A stretch of DNA of 64,000 nucleotides, taken from assembly GCA_905250025.1 (NCBI GenBank), contig CAJNOJ010000462.1, positions 1 through 64,000 of the forward strand, in the 5' to 3' direction. The notes beneath the pieces are model-generated. The model worked only from the letters and a program-made list of their open reading frames with translations. It was not told the origin of the DNA and searched no databases. Shown here in pieces: positions 1 to 10,154 of the stretch; the first letter of the stretch is position 1; the number at the start of each line of letters is the position of its first letter. Source of the DNA: Adineta ricciae. Taxonomy: Eukaryota; Rotifera; Eurotatoria; Adinetida; Adinetidae. A program made the position numbers and the translations under genes.

Positions 1-1335
1 ATCCGCATTCTACCATCGTTATCTTCCCGTGCTGGACGGAGACATGTACCAGCCGTTGATTCCTACTCGAATATATTTGAATCAAAATTAGATGAATTAA
101 GCAAAAAGTTTGGTATATTCGAAAATAATATGGAAAAAACACAACTCAATATGGACAAACAGTTCAAAGAACTACGAACATCGTACAGTGTTTTGAGAAC
201 AGTACCACGCATCGATAATCATACTAAGCTGTTGGAATCAAGTCTACATACGTTAGACTCCACATTGACAGGTGTGAAAGCAGATGGTCAAAACATCAAA
301 GATCGCGTGAACAAATTATATGAAAAAATTGCATCGTTGGATACGGCAACTAGAAATAATAGCGACAGTCTACAAGCACGGACAACAAGTCAATTTACAG
401 AAGTTAAAACTTTAATAAGAACCATTGAAAGCAATGTAGAAAAATTGCGATTAAACACAGACAGACAATTGGCAGAACTTCAATCATCGGATTCTATGGT
501 TAAAAATGATATTGAAAAGTTAACAATGCATACGAGTTACGCTTCACCATCTGTAGGCGAAATAAGACTTTATTCTGGCAGAGAATTAACACTGCCACGC
601 AATTGGACATTCTGTCGAGGCCAAGAGCTGTCTCGCACCACTTATCACAAGTTGTTTTATGTCATCGGTACTTCCTTTTGAAATGGAAATGGATATTCAA
701 CATTCAATGTACCCGATTTACGCGGTCGTGTTGCAATAGGAAGGGACCCGTCAGTGATTCGAGCAGACTATGCCTTCGAAACAGGTACTGCTGGTGGACA
801 TGCAGTACATACGTTAACAACAGTTCAGCTACCAACACATCATCATGGATCTGGGTCGTTGAAAACTGAGATGAGTGGATCACATACACATGGCATAAAG
901 GACCCAGGGCATGCACACAGTCTGCGTTATGATGAGCGTGGCTATTTTTCTGGGAAGAAAGATTGGGTTAAAAATATCCACTATCCGCATAGCTCTGCTG
1001 TCCAGCTCCCAACTTCTACAACTTATACAGGCATTGAAGTGTATGCGGCTGGTAGTCATACACACACATTAACAGGAAATACGGAGTCAACAGGAAATGG
1101 AAGTTCATTTTCTTTACTGAATCCATATCAAATATTGGAATACATTATTTACACTGGTGATTATGTTGGTCATAACATAAAAGATGACGTCGAGCGTGTT
1201 TTTGATTTCGGTAATTACTTTTACGACCTAAATTCCTTACTCAACCGTAGAAAGCAGTTAGTTTACGATTTAATTTTCTTTCGCTCTCTTATATCTTTGT
1301 ATGTGAATATTGTAAAAGCTTTTGAGTTAGTTTAA
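1..1335 (+). pseudogene. Phage-tail-collar domain protein with coiled-coil N-terminus, 5'-partial, one in-frame TGA
   Basis: Frame 1 is open from the first base, so the gene starts outside the window. The first ~180 codons are hydrophilic, Leu/Lys/Glu-rich and heptad-like, suggesting a coiled-coil stalk. From about base 556 the protein reads as a phage tail collar domain: GEIRLYSG, then NGYSTFNVPDLRGRVAIG, HHH-rich loops, and a NPYQILEYIIYT end typical of collar proteins. The frame is broken once, by TGA at 679-681, just before the most conserved collar motif; a single G-to-T change of a glycine codon (GGA) would explain it. No intron could remove the TGA without deleting the collar core. Collar proteins are phage/bacterial structural proteins, and eukaryotic copies are usually read as horizontal transfers (established knowledge). 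Whether the gene is dead or the TGA is an assembly error cannot be told here. Downstream of the collar, ~55 residues have no clear similarity. Confidence 0.7.
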
Positions 1336-1626
1336 AACCCATATACTTTCTTTTCCAAAAAAGTCAGAAAAATATCTTTGATGAAAAGCGGTAAAACCGC
1401 ATTTCATCAAACAATATATTACAGAGTTTGTAGTTAACAACTGTTGCGAAAAAGAAGTCGAATCTCATAACAGGATACATCATATTGAACATCTTTTCTT
1501 TATCGTCGATGCTTTCTCGTATTATAGCAAAAAAAAAGACGTGAAGAATTCGCATAGAATTGTTATTGATTTCCCCATCCTTAACTGATATCCTTGAACT
1601 GAATATTTTACTAAATTTGTACAAGC

Positions 1627-1956
1627 ATGCGATATTTCTATTCAATAGGCAGTGATACACAGTCTCACACAACCGCAGACGACGGTCTTGTGGTTCTTGC
1701 CGACTCGAACAGTGAAAGTGAAGAAGCTGACACTCTTGTTTCGATCACATCAGCCAAGCCTAACAATATTCGTAAGAATAACATATTAGTAGCTTAAAAT
1801 CCACTTTGATCATACCCTCACCCTCTAGGCATGTGTGATAATTGTTATGATGGCTCAACTAACTGTTGTGACACATGCGACGATGTTATCAAAATCTACA
1901 AAAAGAATAATTGGGCTTATAACAAAAGCAAGTTGCGTCAGCGTAACACGAAATAA
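1627..1956 (+). CDS. ERGIC3/Erv46-like luminal fragment, two exons
   Basis: Two exons, 1627-1771 and 1829-1956, are joined by a 57-bp GT-AG intron (1772-1828, phase 1) and give about 90 residues. Exon 2 has the cysteine signature of ERGIC3/Erv46, the ER-Golgi cargo receptor: CDNCYDG, then CCDTCDDV, then YKKNNWAY, matching the family pattern C-x2-CYxx...CCxTCxxVxxxYxxxxWAF. The full protein is about 380 residues with two membrane segments; here only this luminal patch is present, and the frame ends 12 residues after WAY. The first exon (Ser/Glu-rich) does not resemble the family. The best reading is a partial duplicate or relic, though splicing still gives one open frame. Confidence 0.55.
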
Positions 1957-2295
1957 CAAAACGATTAATATAATCGTTCTATACTGAGTTTTTCCTAATT
2001 GCGTCACTTGTCTTGGTACTGCGAGATGGTGGATCATCAAGTAGGAAAGCATATTTCGATGCTCACCTTCAAGATGCGCTGCGTATGTTATGCTTTTTAT
2101 TCTTGTTTTTCGACATCTTAAATAAATAATTTCTTTCGGAAATAATTGAATGCATTATCAGTAACATTGAAATAATCAGATTACAAATAGCACGATAGAA
2201 TTACAAAAAAGAAGCAGTATTCGCACTTTCGCTACAGCATTATATTCATTTGAAAGAAGACGAAAGTAGAACATCTGGACGATCTGCGAAGTAAA
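1957..2295. other. Intergenic, 3' flank of ABCG gene
   Basis: No convincing ORF, RNA or repeat. An AATAAA-like run at 2119-2129 and general AT-richness are all I see. Confidence 0.5.
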
Positions 2296-5145
2296 TTAGA
2301 AGGAGCTCTCATCCATGTTGCGTATAGAAAGTTCATGCGTATTGGCTTGCTGCTTGAAAGGACGATCTCGACGTGATTCACATGTAAGAAGACTTTTCAA
2401 ATTGGGTAGAAGATTCGTCACGTAGAAGCGAGCTTTCGAACGATATTCTGATTTGCCATAGAGAAAAGCAAATGTCAATGCACGCAAAAGAAATCCAATG
2501 AAAATCATACATAAGCGCGGATATTCCCCATTATTGAAGTCGAAATTCTTATGAATACCTTCAACCGACGTTCCCCATATATGATCCTCGAATTCCGATG
2601 CTTCCAGATAAAGTTTCGATTCATGTCGAAACAATAAACTTTGCACATGTCGCGAAAATGAACAAAAAACAATAAAACCACCTTGTTTCAGTTCATCCTT
2701 TGTCGGACTAAATCCCGACAGAAGACATGATAACAGAGCGAAGATTGTTCCGGCGAGATATGCATATTCTGTTCGATCGAAAATCACCGATACTAATTGA
2801 CCAATACCCGAACAAACAAACGAACAAAGAACCATGACAAAGAAATAGAATGAGAACGAGCCACGCGGAACGATTTCGATATAGAGCATACTGAGAAATA
2901 ATAATGGATAGATGACCATTCGAAAAATATCCACTAAACTTTTCGCTAGCCAATATTGAAATGGATGGTAATAGTTGCGACTTTCACGTTCAAATGTTTG
3001 ATCGGTAATTTCGACACCGAAAAGTCGTTGACTGGATATGCAAGTCAGAATACCAAAGGAGAGAGTAATCAAAAAATAAATTGTTGTTAACTTTGTCATA
3101 TCACATGTTGCTTGGAATTTATTTTCGAATAAGAAGCCAACACACGTTCCTAGTAGAAAGTAAGCGAACATGTAAGCAGCTTCAGCAACGATGCCACGAA
3201 CATAAATTTGTCTTGTTGAGCGACATAGAACATAGAAAAACGGATACCAAAATCGTTGTAGCCACGAATAAGTTGTAAGGGATTGACTCGTCCGTTGATC
3301 AGGAATTCGATGATTTTCAACATGATCTCGCGCATTAGTTAACATCATAAAACAAGTATCGCAATCATTGTGTCGAGTTGGAGGTATTGATTGCTGATCG
3401 CGAAAGAGTTTCTGTTTCAAGTAATCTTTTGCATTCGGTCGCGGACCTTGATACGCTAAACAGCATAGCGGTGTTAAGAAGAATACTTGATCTATCTTCT
3501 GAAATAATTCGAAACTTGGTTGATGAATAACGGTTATGATAGTGACTGGTCCTGCAGCACTGAATTTGATTAGTTGCAAGAGATCGAAAAGATCATCACA
3601 AGAACTTGTGTCGAGACCCGATGTTGGTTCGTCGAGTAGTATCACCTTTGGACAAGCAACTATTTCGATTGCGACATTGACACGTTTGCGTTGACCACCT
3701 GACAGTGTTTTAGTGAAATTGTTATGCATTGATCCTAAGCCAAGTTTACTCAAAACGAAGCAGACATCATTGACTAATATCTGTTTGGATTCATTCAATC
3801 GTCGAGCACGAGCAGAGTAATAAACTGTTTCGAAAACAGTCAGATCGTTGTGCATAATGTCAGCTTGTGGGACATAGCCAATATAATCTGTTAAAATATT
3901 CGACAGTGGCTGATGATCAGCAAACGTAATCGATCCATCTTTCCTTAATTGACGTCGACCATGAATAGTTTCTAATAAACTACTTTTACCACAACCGGAT
4001 CCGCCCATCAATGCCGTGATTTTACCAGCAGCTATACGGCCAGTAAACCCTTCGTTACGCTCGGGATCAAAACGAGTCACATTCCGAAGCCGCGCTTTGT
4101 CTAAATGAATATGAAGTTCAATGTACTTTTGTGGTGAATTATCAGATTGCATTGCTTTTCGAAAATAATCGCTAACACCAGGTGGATCATTCAATTTATG
4201 CTTGCCAAACCACTGTTTTCCTAGAGTCATCCACTCATATACTTTGACACAAATGGCTAAAGCAATAATAATAACAACGACAGAGATAAGAACACTAGTA
4301 ATAACCCGTGTTCGTCGAGCTCGACCATCCAAACAAACGAATGCTGTTGGGCAAGACAGAGGTTTTGCGACTCCTGTCGGGCAAAATTCTGAACCATTTT
4401 TACAGCGAATGCTTTGCGCGGATGACGGACAATACGTTCCGTTAGGACAAAAGCCTTCGAAATACGAACCACCACATCCAAAAGCACCGTACTGTTTAGG
4501 TCGGTTTTCAGGACAATTTACTGGTGTTCGACAAGTACCGTTACTTGCAGACAATTCGCCAGGACAATAACCACCTTTCCGACATGGTATCATACAAGTT
4601 TGTCCTTCAGGACAGAAATAACCCGGACAACACGCGTAGGTTTTGCTGTCATTCGTCGAAATGAAAAAGCCTTCTTGACATCGACTTCTGTCTCGACTGC
4701 ATGCTTCGAAATTGTAGAAAGTAAAAGTCGCGTCTGTCGGTTTCATGTAGAAAGCTTGAATAATCTCCGGTGGACATACATTCGAAGCAAGAAACATTGG
4801 ATTAACACATTTTTCCCCTGCTGAACAATCCTTGTTGAATCGCCAATTTCGTTGGTCTATATTTGGTTGACATTGCAAACACGACAAACTGTCATTAAGA
4901 CGTGCCTGATTTGCTTCATAACATTCTCCTTCGATATAACAAAAATTGGCCTTGATCTCACATGTCAATACATTCGTTATACAACTTCCATTGCAATACG
5001 TAGGAGTTGAAGGCGACGATCGTACTGTTTCATTGATACTATATGACTGTACATTTGACACTAAAGTCATTAAACTAACACCGATATAAAATAACCACAA
5101 TATTCGAGGTAAATCTCGTTCTACACCCATCGTTATGAAACACAT
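2296..5145 (-). CDS. ABCG-type half-transporter with cysteine-rich ectodomain (plant ABCG24/28-like)
   Basis: An uninterrupted 949-codon frame. Residues ~1-35 form a hydrophobic signal/anchor. Residues ~50-275 are an extracellular cysteine-rich region with repeated C-x-G-x-YCP motifs. A membrane segment lies at ~278-301. The ABC domain follows: Walker A GGSGCGKSS (~378-386), signature LSGGQRKRVN (~482), Walker B VILLDEPTSGLD (~500) and the H-loop VIHQPS (~543). The rest is an ABC2-type membrane domain with about six segments. ABC domain before membrane domain is the reverse order that defines ABCG. The Cys-rich N-terminus plus pre-ABC membrane segment is the arrangement of the plant WBC/ABCG24-28 group, not of the human ABCG proteins. 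It probably works as a dimer exporting lipids or other hydrophobic compounds (inference). Two in-frame Met codons lie near the start (5145 and 5130); either is possible. Confidence 0.9.
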   Translation of the reverse strand: MCFITMGVERDLPRILWLFYIGVSLMTLVSNVQSYSINETVRSSPSTPTYCNGSCITNVLTCEIKANFCYIEGECYEANQARLNDSLSCLQCQPNIDQRNWRFNKDCSAGEKCVNPMFLASNVCPPEIIQAFYMKPTDATFTFYNFEACSRDRSRCQEGFFISTNDSKTYACCPGYFCPEGQTCMIPCRKGGYCPGELSASNGTCRTPVNCPENRPKQYGAFGCGGSYFEGFCPNGTYCPSSAQSIRCKNGSEFCPTGVAKPLSCPTAFVCLDGRARRTRVITSVLISVVVIIIALAICVKVYEWMTLGKQWFGKHKLNDPPGVSDYFRKAMQSDNSPQKYIELHIHLDKARLRNVTRFDPERNEGFTGRIAAGKITALMGGSGCGKSSLLETIHGRRQLRKDGSITFADHQPLSNILTDYIGYVPQADIMHNDLTVFETVYYSARARRLNESKQILVNDVCFVLSKLGLGSMHNNFTKTLSGGQRKRVNVAIEIVACPKVILLDEPTSGLDTSSCDDLFDLLQLIKFSAAGPVTIITVIHQPSFELFQKIDQVFFLTPLCCLAYQGPRPNAKDYLKQKLFRDQQSIPPTRHNDCDTCFMMLTNARDHVENHRIPDQRTSQSLTTYSWLQRFWYPFFYVLCRSTRQIYVRGIVAEAAYMFAYFLLGTCVGFLFENKFQATCDMTKLTTIYFLITLSFGILTCISSQRLFGVEITDQTFERESRNYYHPFQYWLAKSLVDIFRMVIYPLLFLSMLYIEIVPRGSFSFYFFVMVLCSFVCSGIGQLVSVIFDRTEYAYLAGTIFALLSCLLSGFSPTKDELKQGGFIVFCSFSRHVQSLLFRHESKLYLEASEFEDHIWGTSVEGIHKNFDFNNGEYPRLCMIFIGFLLRALTFAFLYGKSEYRSKARFYVTNLLPNLKSLLTCESRRDRPFKQQANTHELSIRNMDESSF

Positions 5146-5438
5146 ACACTCTCATAGGTTTATATGCAACCAGTGTATATAGAAGACGCCTACACGGTTG
5201 TTTGATAAGATAAAGCTGTTGCATGATTTTTGTGAACTTAACTACAACTAAATAATGACGTCAATGTGATTCATCACCGATAACAAACGAAAGAAAAGGT
5301 TTTGAATAAACTCACCGTTTGTAAATAATTTAAATAAATAGAAAAATGAATCAAATCGACATCAAAGGCAAGAAGAAAACAAATTAAATTCATATTTATT
5401 CGTACATTATAATTTATGCTTGAGAATCACTTCTATTT

Positions 5439-5458
5439 CCATATATTTAAATATATGG
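5439..5458. promoter_or_regulatory. Perfect 20-bp palindrome upstream of DEG/ENaC start
   Basis: CCATATATTTAAATATATGG is a perfect palindrome ending 29 bp before the channel's ATG and lying in the shared upstream region of two divergent genes (ABCG and DEG/ENaC). It contains TATA-like sequence and could be a core promoter or a dimer binding site. The function is inferred from position only. Confidence 0.35.
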
Positions 5459-5486
5459 TGAATATTATTTCAAAAACGCGATTATT

Positions 5487-7105
5487 ATGGTAAACGAAAC
5501 CATACAACAAATTGCAAGCACTTTTCCTATCAGTGTGGATGCAATCAGACCGGAGCGAAAACGTTCAATTATTCGCGAGTTTGGTTTAAATACATCCACT
5601 CATGCTATTCCGTCTATTGCTCGTAGTCAAAGCCTACTCAATCGAATATTTTGGTGTACTGCCTTGATAATTTTCGTTGGTATCATGTTTTATTTTATAA
5701 TAACATCTATTATTGATTACTTTGACTATCCGACGAGAACATCGGTGGATTTTGTCGTTGAATGGCCACAACCGTTTCCAGCTGTGACTATTTGTAATTA
5801 CTCACCGTTGGTCTATTCGTATTTTATTGATTCGTTTTTAAATTATACGAATAGTCGCAATTTAACAAATACAACAGATACGGCAACATTCACTCGACAG
5901 CAAGCCTCATATGTTCGTGATTTTCAACGGGATGTCCTTGTACAAGGTGAACACTTAGCTCGATATGCTTTCCCACTTGAATCCATGTTGATCAGTTGTA
6001 CGTATAACAATCTTCCGTGCTCAGCAACAAATTTTACTAGGTATGCATCGATTCGTTATGGAAATTGTTATACATTCAATGGTAAACGAAATAACAGTGT
6101 TCATTACAATTCGGAAAATGCTGCCGATGGTTTACTTCAATTAACTCTCTATCTACACCGACATCAATATGTTCCTTACGTGACAACAGGTGATTTCTTT
6201 TCCTTTTCTTAGTAAGTAAATCGATATGCTTGGTGTAGGTGTTGGTATGATGGCTATAGTACACGATAATGATGAGTTTCCTCTGATTACAGCATCAGGT
6301 TTGCAACTCATTCCGGGTAGAAGTCATACATTAGCTTATAGCAAAAGAAGCAACGTATTTTTATCCCCGCCGTACACATCTTGCACAAATAATGTTGCCC
6401 AAGCTATGCAAGCCCTATTTGACCAATATGAAGGCGTTCAGTACGGATACAAACAATACCTTTGCTATTTGATCTGTATGCAAACGTTGATGTATGTACG
6501 GCAGATTTCTCTCTCGTGTAAATATCCTTTCTTCTGATTAGTTATCAACAATGCGGATGTATTAGTCCGAATAATTGGGCAACTCGTTTTGTTGTACTCC
6601 CGGGATCAGATACAGTTATAGCTGCTCCACTTTGTAATTGGACAGATTCGTGCTCTGCGCGTGTAACGATGGATTTTGCAAATTTAGGAGCGCAGAGAGA
6701 CAAGCAATGTCCTGGCTGTGGACCAGAATGTCACAGTAATACATATCAAATCAAAGCATCTGCACTTGAAGCACCAATGACTTTTCAGTTGAACGATATA
6801 AAGAAGTTTGTCGAGTCGTCATCGATTCCAACATCGGCAAATTGGACAACAACGTGGCAAAACGAAATTCCAATGAATTATGTTTCACTCGCAGTGATGT
6901 GCGAAACAACTCAAACGGAAGTTTATACTCAAAGGCATCGATCGGGCCGGTCGACCTCATTTCCAATATTGGGGGTCAAACTGGTCTTTGGATTGGTATT
7001 AGTTTTCTTTCGTTATTAGAAATTGTTGAGATGATCTACAGACTTCTACGTTCACAATATTTTCGATGGGGAAATGCTCTGAGAGGAACGGATCAGAATA
7101 AATAA
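5487..7105 (+). CDS. DEG/ENaC (amiloride-sensitive) sodium channel subunit, three exons, one-base frameshift near the end
   Basis: Exons are 5487-6189, 6239-6485 and 6542-7105; the introns are 49 and 56 bp, and the phases match. The protein has a cytoplasmic N-terminus, TM1 (~52-75), the post-TM1 motif WPQPFPAVTICNYSP, a cysteine-rich ectodomain (LISCTYNNLPC, YGNCYTFNG, then YKQYLC..CMQTYQQCGCISPNNW made by joining exons 2 and 3) and the pre-TM2 motif DLISNIGGQTGLWIGIS with TM2. The frame changes between TEVYTQ and KASIGPVDL at the AAA run 6931-6933, where one extra A would restore a 504-residue channel. A lost A in a homopolymer is either a sequencing/assembly error or a recent inactivation. 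The subunit should form trimeric Na+ channels at the plasma membrane (family knowledge). Confidence 0.85.
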
Positions 7106-7504
7106 AGGACGATTTAGTAGAGTACTTTTATGGTTTTTCATGAACAAAATTAGATGAAGTAGGTTAAAAAATGTAGAAAGGTTGAATTATCATGTGTGGC
7201 GGCGTTGAATTCACACCAGGCAGACAAGTAATTTGAAGTGGAAATGAACCATTACCATGATTGAGAAAGACGCTGATTCAGGAAAATTACATTTCGTACC
7301 ACTTTGTTTTTCCGGACTTCCAGCGCAGATGTCCGTAAAGCGAAACTCTGAGTAAATTACCGGTATTTTTTGAAATGGATGAATGTGTCAAATGAGCACT
7401 CATCTCTACATAATTTCTTGGCAAGAGATTTTCGAACATCCTTCATAAAATCGACAAAAAAAATTCTCCGGACAGCCGGTCACGCTGTCTGATGTTCGGA
7501 ATAG
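7106..7504. other. Intergenic
   Basis: No supported gene. Short ORFs only, without codon bias or recognisable motifs. Confidence 0.5.
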
Positions 7505-8093
7505 GTGTTTATGATGTCACATATCATATGTGACATATGTTTATATGAGAGTATCGTCTATGGTGAAACCTCTCAAATCATGTCGTTAATTATCATTGAT
7601 TTTAACAATGATGAAAACTTGGATAATATTTATTTTGGCAAAGACTTGTATGATATCATGTTAATTTATGGCTTATTGGGACGGGTAATCGAAAGTTTGC
7701 AGATAATAAAAGCACTATACGCTGAACATGTAAGTGCTAATCCCAAAGCATTTTTTGTTGCAGACTTTAACGACGGCGGTCATTTGGATTTAGTTGTTTC
7801 GTATGAAAAGATGGCTTTTGTGACTATGGTTTTGGATTTTCTAATGGTACGTTTAACTTGGCAATAGAACTGGAAATTGTGAAAGAAAGAAGATTATTGT
7901 AATTAAAGAATACAACTCATCTAGTAGTTGTTTGATTGACGTCATTGATTTTAATAATGATGGTTGTAAAGACTTCTATACTTTTAAGGCATTTAGTTCT
8001 ACGCCCTATACCTTTTTTTTAAACATGGGTGAATGTGGAATTCATTACATTGACTTTGAATATATTTATGATTTAACTCTTTGCTTAAAGTAA
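7505..8093 (+). pseudogene. Decayed FG-GAP/VCBS-repeat protein
   Basis: Three separated pieces carry the FG-GAP/VCBS calcium-loop pattern: IIIDFNNDENLDNIYF (~7584-7632), VADFNDGGHLDLVVSYE (~7755-7805) and VIDFNNDGCKDFY (~7940-7980), each fitting D-F-N-x-D-x-x-x-D. They lie in different frames: the first two share one, FGFSNGTFNLAIELE (~7833) needs a shift, and the last part ends at TAA 8091 in a third. No intron boundaries repair all of these. FG-GAP repeats build integrin-like propellers in secreted or surface proteins. This looks like a relic of such a gene. A near-perfect palindrome (7516-7534, GTCACATATCATATGTGAC) sits at its left edge. Confidence 0.5.
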
Positions 8094-8539
8094 ATCGTCT
8101 TCGCTTTATAAAACAACAAGATCAGCCCGGCATCTCTCTCCGTGATCAGATCATTCTTGAACGCTCTTCTGAGTGCATTATGCGCTATTAAACGTTCGAA
8201 GGTCAATCAGTTGGGGTGTGTGTGGAACGTAAATGTCACTTCATCAATTGTACACATACTTGCATCTTCCTTTAAAAGATGGAAAGAACATAGAAGAGTT
8301 GGCAGGTACTGTTGATTAATACACAAAGTACAATGATGCAAGAGTGAGTGAAGATATAGGAATTTCATAATGATAGAAAACACCCTCACACTCTATGTAT
8401 ATCTGACACTATACTGTTCCACCTCATAGTCTTATAACGAATAAGCAAACAATGTAGATTATTCTTATCGTTAACAGTCATGTGCATAAATTATTTTCCT
8501 TGTTGAATATGAAACCCAACATCGTGACGAAGAATATTT
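8094..8539. other. Intergenic
   Basis: No coding, RNA or repeat signal that I can support. Confidence 0.45.
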
Positions 8540-8993
8540 TTGAAAATGGTAGTGAGAAACAATAATTTTGAAATACGTCAGCTCTACGCTATTCTTTCGC
8601 TATTAATACTATATCATTCGTATGCCAACGATCTTCTAATGGGACATGATAAATTTGCTAACCATTTTGAAAGTCAGTGCTATTCAAATTCATCGCTGGT
8701 TGATCCAGTGTTTGTTCAATCAATGATACTTTTTTTTGCTTAGTGCAACCAAAATGTGAACTGTCGCACAGTAAAATAGATCACAGCTGTTCGATGTATA
8801 CAGAATTCAGTTCACTTGGTCAACTTGTTTCAAATAGTGATATGATTGCCTTTACAATTCTAGGTAAATAATTACTCTTATTGAGATGTAGATAAGTCTG
8901 ATATAGTTTAGATATCATTATCATGTGACGTTACTTTTAGAGCCGTGCTACTGCACAGATGAAATTGTTGAAAAATCAAACAAACTGATTAAG
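8540..8993 (+). CDS. Possible small spliced gene for a secreted Cys-containing protein, 3' end unresolved
   Basis: Proposed exons are 8540-8672, 8744-8863 and about 8939-8993, with GT-AG introns of 71 and ~75 bp. The first exon starts with Met and contains a signal-like hydrophobic run (LYAILSLLILYHSYA). The second reads MQPKCELSHSKIDHSC...SDMIAFTIL and the third EPCYCTDEIVEKSNKLIK, with phases that fit. Further on, GLTLIDRCQWRNLTVNC (~9011-9060) looks coding but is one base out of frame. I do not recognise the family. The exon model rests only on frame logic and may be a relic. Confidence 0.3.
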
Positions 8994-9063
8994 GTGATCT
9001 CGCATTGACGGGAGGATTAACCCTGATTGATCGTTGTCAATGGCGTAATCTAACAGTTAACTG

Positions 9064-9929
9064 TGTTGGCATTGCATAGAAGTCCGGTAGCACTCCAACA
9101 TGTTGCTGGACTAAATGTACTATTAATCTTGGATACGGTTCTTACAATGGCGATTTTATATTTTATCGTTATTATTAATCTCCTTCTGTACATAGAACTT
9201 TGCTCAGTAAAGACGTAATTTGGTGAATGAGTGCTTTTCACATTATATACAAGTTTGATCGAATGATGATGTCTCATCAAATATAACGAAATCACTTCAG
9301 TCCATTTGAAAATGTTTCACTTTTGCTATCACTGAATTTTGTCTCAGCGTTATTTATGTCTTAGATAATTATTAACAAACATTTTCACAAATACTCTCAA
9401 AAACACTCGGATTTCATATAGTTTATATGTTAGATTTATGATATAATGAAAGAAAATAAATGAACGATTATTCATTCATTCATGTGAACTCATCTTTCGT
9501 TTAATTGAGTCACAACCATTCAACGTCCATGTGTGAATGTTGTTTTTAAAGAAATAAAAAGTCTTCTGACCTATTATGATCGATTGATGATTATTATGAT
9601 TCATCCGGACTTGTTCGGATGTAAACGGCTATTTTGTTTCATCAACAATTTATAGTAAAGTCATATTAAATGATGACTTTGTCGATATATCATGACTGAA
9701 AACTGTAACTTAAAGACAGAAATATCAGAGAACGTTAGTTTCGTTTTGTTTTAATCAATACAGGTGAAAAAACTTTCTCCTTCTTTTTTCCATCCTGCCA
9801 ATTTAAAAATGAATCACGACGGCCGATGTTATTTCTTATGCGTTTAATTGCTATTAGTTATTGTCATTCCACATTTGATTCCTATACATCGACAACAGCT
9901 GCTCATTACAAGTCGAAGAACTTTACAAA
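9064..9929. other. Intergenic
   Basis: AT-rich, with ATTCATTCATTCATG short repeats near 9470-9485. No supported gene. Confidence 0.45.
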
Positions 9930-10154
9930 ATGCAGAAGCCTACTGGAATGGCTACCACTACGGCTATACATTACTATAATGTCAGTGCACAAATGCACAA
10001 TTGGGTCAATCAATATAATACACAAGATCCTTATCCTATTCATGCTGGAGTGCGCTCGTTTCAAATATTATCTGCAATAGGCAATGAAAACCGTTTAGTC
10101 TATAACGGATGGAAAATACTGTTCCCAGCACGAATGGTATTTCATGGATATTAA
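9930..10154 (+). CDS. Small unnamed-family protein, copy 1 (MQKPTGM type), diverged C-terminus
   Basis: A 74-codon frame beginning MQKPTGMATTTAIHYYNVSA. It shares with three other genes in this window the start M-(Q/H)-K-P-x-G-M, the following aromatic/Val-Ala-Ala-Gln-Met segment (here NVSAQMHNWV), and the Asn-rich stretch after it. The last ~25 residues do not align with the family end (R-x-[LF]-x-[FI]-[LF]-D), so a frameshift near 10090-10100 is likely. It has no signal peptide, membrane segment or cysteine. Function unknown. Confidence 0.5.
   Translation: MQKPTGMATTTAIHYYNVSAQMHNWVNQYNTQDPYPIHAGVRSFQILSAIGNENRLVYNGWKILFPARMVFHGY

Noticed and set aside
668-739. Intron that would remove the TGA at 679
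   Set aside because: GT at 668 and AG at 739 would delete the most conserved collar motif (NVPDLRGR), so a point mutation is more likely.
754-1335. Separate gene starting at GTG 754
   Set aside because: It is the same frame as the ORF before the TGA at 679, and together they make one collar domain.
4202-4570. 122-codon plus-strand ORF inside the ABCG gene
   Set aside because: Shadow of the transporter's coding strand.
6931-6940. Programmed ribosomal frameshift in the channel gene
   Set aside because: No X-XXY-YYZ slippery heptamer in the right frame and no known case in DEG/ENaC genes; a missing A is simpler.
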